DNA of 6,077 nt from an uncultured Oribacterium sp. (GTDB lineage Bacteria; Bacillota; Clostridia; Lachnospirales; Lachnospiraceae): the NCBI GenBank assembly GCA_902485915.1, contig CABTMH010000189.1:1-6077 (forward strand), given 5' to 3'. A program made the position numbers and the translations under genes. Below, in pieces: positions 5,003 to 6,077 of this stretch (positions within the stretch are counted from its first letter, which is position 1; each line of letters opens with the position of its first letter). The notes under the pieces are model-generated. The model was not told the DNA's origin. It did not search any database and saw only the letters and a list, made by a program, of their open reading frames with translations.

Positions 5003-6012
5003 AGAAGATACTGCTTTTATGTACCGGCGGCACGATCGCCTCGGTGAAGACGGAGGACGGTCTGAAGCCGGCGCTGACGGCAGAGGAGCTGCTGAACTAC
5101 GTGCCGGAGGTGAAGCACTTCTGCGACGTGGATGTGCTCCAGGTCTGCAACATTGACTCGACCAACATGGCACCGGAGGTCTGGGGACAGATCGTGCATG
5201 CGGTCAACGAAAACTATGACCGCTACGATGGCTTCGTCATCACGCACGGCACGGACACCATGGCCTACAGCTCGGCGGCCCTCAGCTACATGATCCAGAA
5301 CGCACGGAAGCCGATCGTGATTACGGGCTCGCAGAAGCCGATCAACATCGACGGCACCGACGCGAAGGATAATCTGCGGGACAGCATCGTCTATGCCTGC
5401 GATAGCTACTCTCAGAACGTGTCGCTCGTGTTCGATGGTAATGTCATCGCCGGTACGCGGGCGAAGAAGATGATGGCACGCTCATTTAACGCGTTTCACA
5501 GTGTGAATTTTCCGGTGCTGGCGCGGATTCAGGATGGGCATATCATCCGCTATATCCCGTATGAGCCGATCCGGAAGCCGGTCGAGTTTCAGGAGACGGT
5601 ATCGGATGCGATCTGCATCATGAAGCTGATTCCGGGCTCACGTCCGGAGCTGCTGGCATACCTCTTCGATAATTATGACTGCATCGTCATCGAGTCCTTC
5701 GGCGTCGGCGGTATCCCGGACCAGCTGCTCGACAAGTTCTATGCCGAGATGGAGAAGTGGGCGGCGAAGGGGAAGTTCATCGTGATGGCGACCCAGGTCG
5801 TGAATGAGGGCTCCAACATGGAGATCTACCAGGTCGGCCAGAAGGTGAAGAAGGATTTTAATCTCATCGAGGCCTACGATATGACCCTCGAGGCGACGAT
5901 CACGAAGCTCATGTACCTGATGGCGTGCTATCCGAAAGATTACGCACAGATCCGGAAGGGGTTCTACACACCGGTAAATAACGATATCCTCTGCGCCTTC
6001 GAGGAAGCCTGA
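4999..6012 (+). CDS. ansA: Type I (cytosolic) L-asparaginase
   Basis: This enzyme hydrolyses L-asparagine to aspartate and ammonia. The 337 residues match the usual length of type I enzymes, and no signal peptide is present, which fits a cytosolic form. The first signature TGGTIA (9-14) holds the nucleophile Thr12. DSTNM (53-57) contributes to substrate binding, and the second signature HGTDTMAYSSAAL (83-95) holds the Thr85-Asp86 pair. Lys157 in RAKKMMARSFNAF aligns with the catalytic Lys of E. coli AnsA. The C-terminal domain has IESFGVGGIP (231-240), also typical of the family. A glutamyl-tRNA amidotransferase GatD is unlikely because GatD's extra N-terminal domain is absent. The ATG overlaps the nudC stop (ATGA), with AAGGA at 4985-4989 as ribosome binding site inside nudC. 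The gene is complete, with the stop at 6010-6012 shortly before the contig end. Confidence 0.95.
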   Translation: MKKILLLCTGGTIASVKTEDGLKPALTAEELLNYVPEVKHFCDVDVLQVCNIDSTNMAPEVWGQIVHAVNENYDRYDGFVITHGTDTMAYSSAALSYMIQNARKPIVITGSQKPINIDGTDAKDNLRDSIVYACDSYSQNVSLVFDGNVIAGTRAKKMMARSFNAFHSVNFPVLARIQDGHIIRYIPYEPIRKPVEFQETVSDAICIMKLIPGSRPELLAYLFDNYDCIVIESFGVGGIPDQLLDKFYAEMEKWAAKGKFIVMATQVVNEGSNMEIYQVGQKVKKDFNLIEAYDMTLEATITKLMYLMACYPKDYAQIRKGFYTPVNNDILCAFEEA

Positions 6013-6019
6013 GGGCTTC
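6004..6019 (+). repeat. Small hairpin over the asparaginase stop codon
   Basis: GAAGCC (6004-6009) pairs with GGCTTC (6014-6019) around a TGAG loop that contains most of the stop codon. A second GAAGCC (6040-6045) could pair with the same GGCTTC instead. No T tract is visible before the genomic sequence ends, so a terminator cannot be claimed. Confidence 0.3.
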
Positions 6020-6054
6020 GAACCGTCATAGAGAACTCAGAAGCCGAAAGGGGC

Positions 6055-6077
6055 AGAACGGAAGAGCACACGTCTGA
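6055..6077 (+). other. Illumina TruSeq adapter remnant at contig end (not genomic)
   Basis: The last 23 bases match the start of the TruSeq index-side adapter at 22 positions. The only difference is A in place of T at 6058, and 6059-6077 agree without a gap (CGGAAGAGCACACGTCTGA). Its position flush with the end of the window fits untrimmed read-through adapter in an assembly. True genomic sequence probably stops at about 6054. Confidence 0.93.

Overview
The window looks like one end of a metagenomic or draft-genome contig from a fairly GC-rich Bacillota, most likely class Clostridia and perhaps Lachnospiraceae. The evidence is strong GGAGG-type ribosome binding sites, sigma-A-like promoters, a perfect match to the Bacillota cre/LacI-family operator consensus, and protein types common in that class. 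The taxonomic placement is inference. All genes read on the + strand, and the right end carries an almost intact Illumina TruSeq adapter, so the last 23 bases are not genomic.

Layout. (1) Positions 3-1094 hold the 3' part of an ABCG-like ABC transporter gene: the tail of the ATPase, a linker and a six-helix ABC-2 permease. The nucleotide-binding domain lies beyond the left edge. (2) Positions 1095-1276 form an AT-richer gap with a good promoter and two overlapping perfect 10-bp palindromes just downstream of the expected transcription start. (3) Positions 1277-2287 encode a LacI-family regulator of 336 residues. (4) Positions 2288-2614 are a 327-base gap without a convincing gene. It holds a hairpin over the regulator's stop codon, two predicted RNA hairpins, a very strong intrinsic terminator, a promoter with a perfect TATAAT, and a consensus cre/LacI-type operator at its start of transcription. 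(5) Positions 2615-4036 encode a MATE-family efflux protein. (6) Positions 4136-6012 form a translationally coupled pair: a NudC-like zinc-ribbon Nudix hydrolase (NAD+ diphosphatase type) and a type I L-asparaginase. They overlap by ATGA and are served by an extended -10 promoter.

How the genes may work together. The regulator and the MATE pump are separate transcription units. The operator in front of the pump could be bound by CcpA or by the neighbouring LacI-family protein, and the sequence cannot say which. The nudC-asparaginase pair suggests coordinated NAD/nucleotide turnover and aspartate supply, which is an inference from coupling only. No defence system, mobile element, CRISPR array or clearly new multi-gene system was found. 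The points most worth a second look are the regulatory DNA between the LacI gene and the MATE gene, the palindromes in the LacI gene promoter, and the altered SQPW motif of the Nudix protein.
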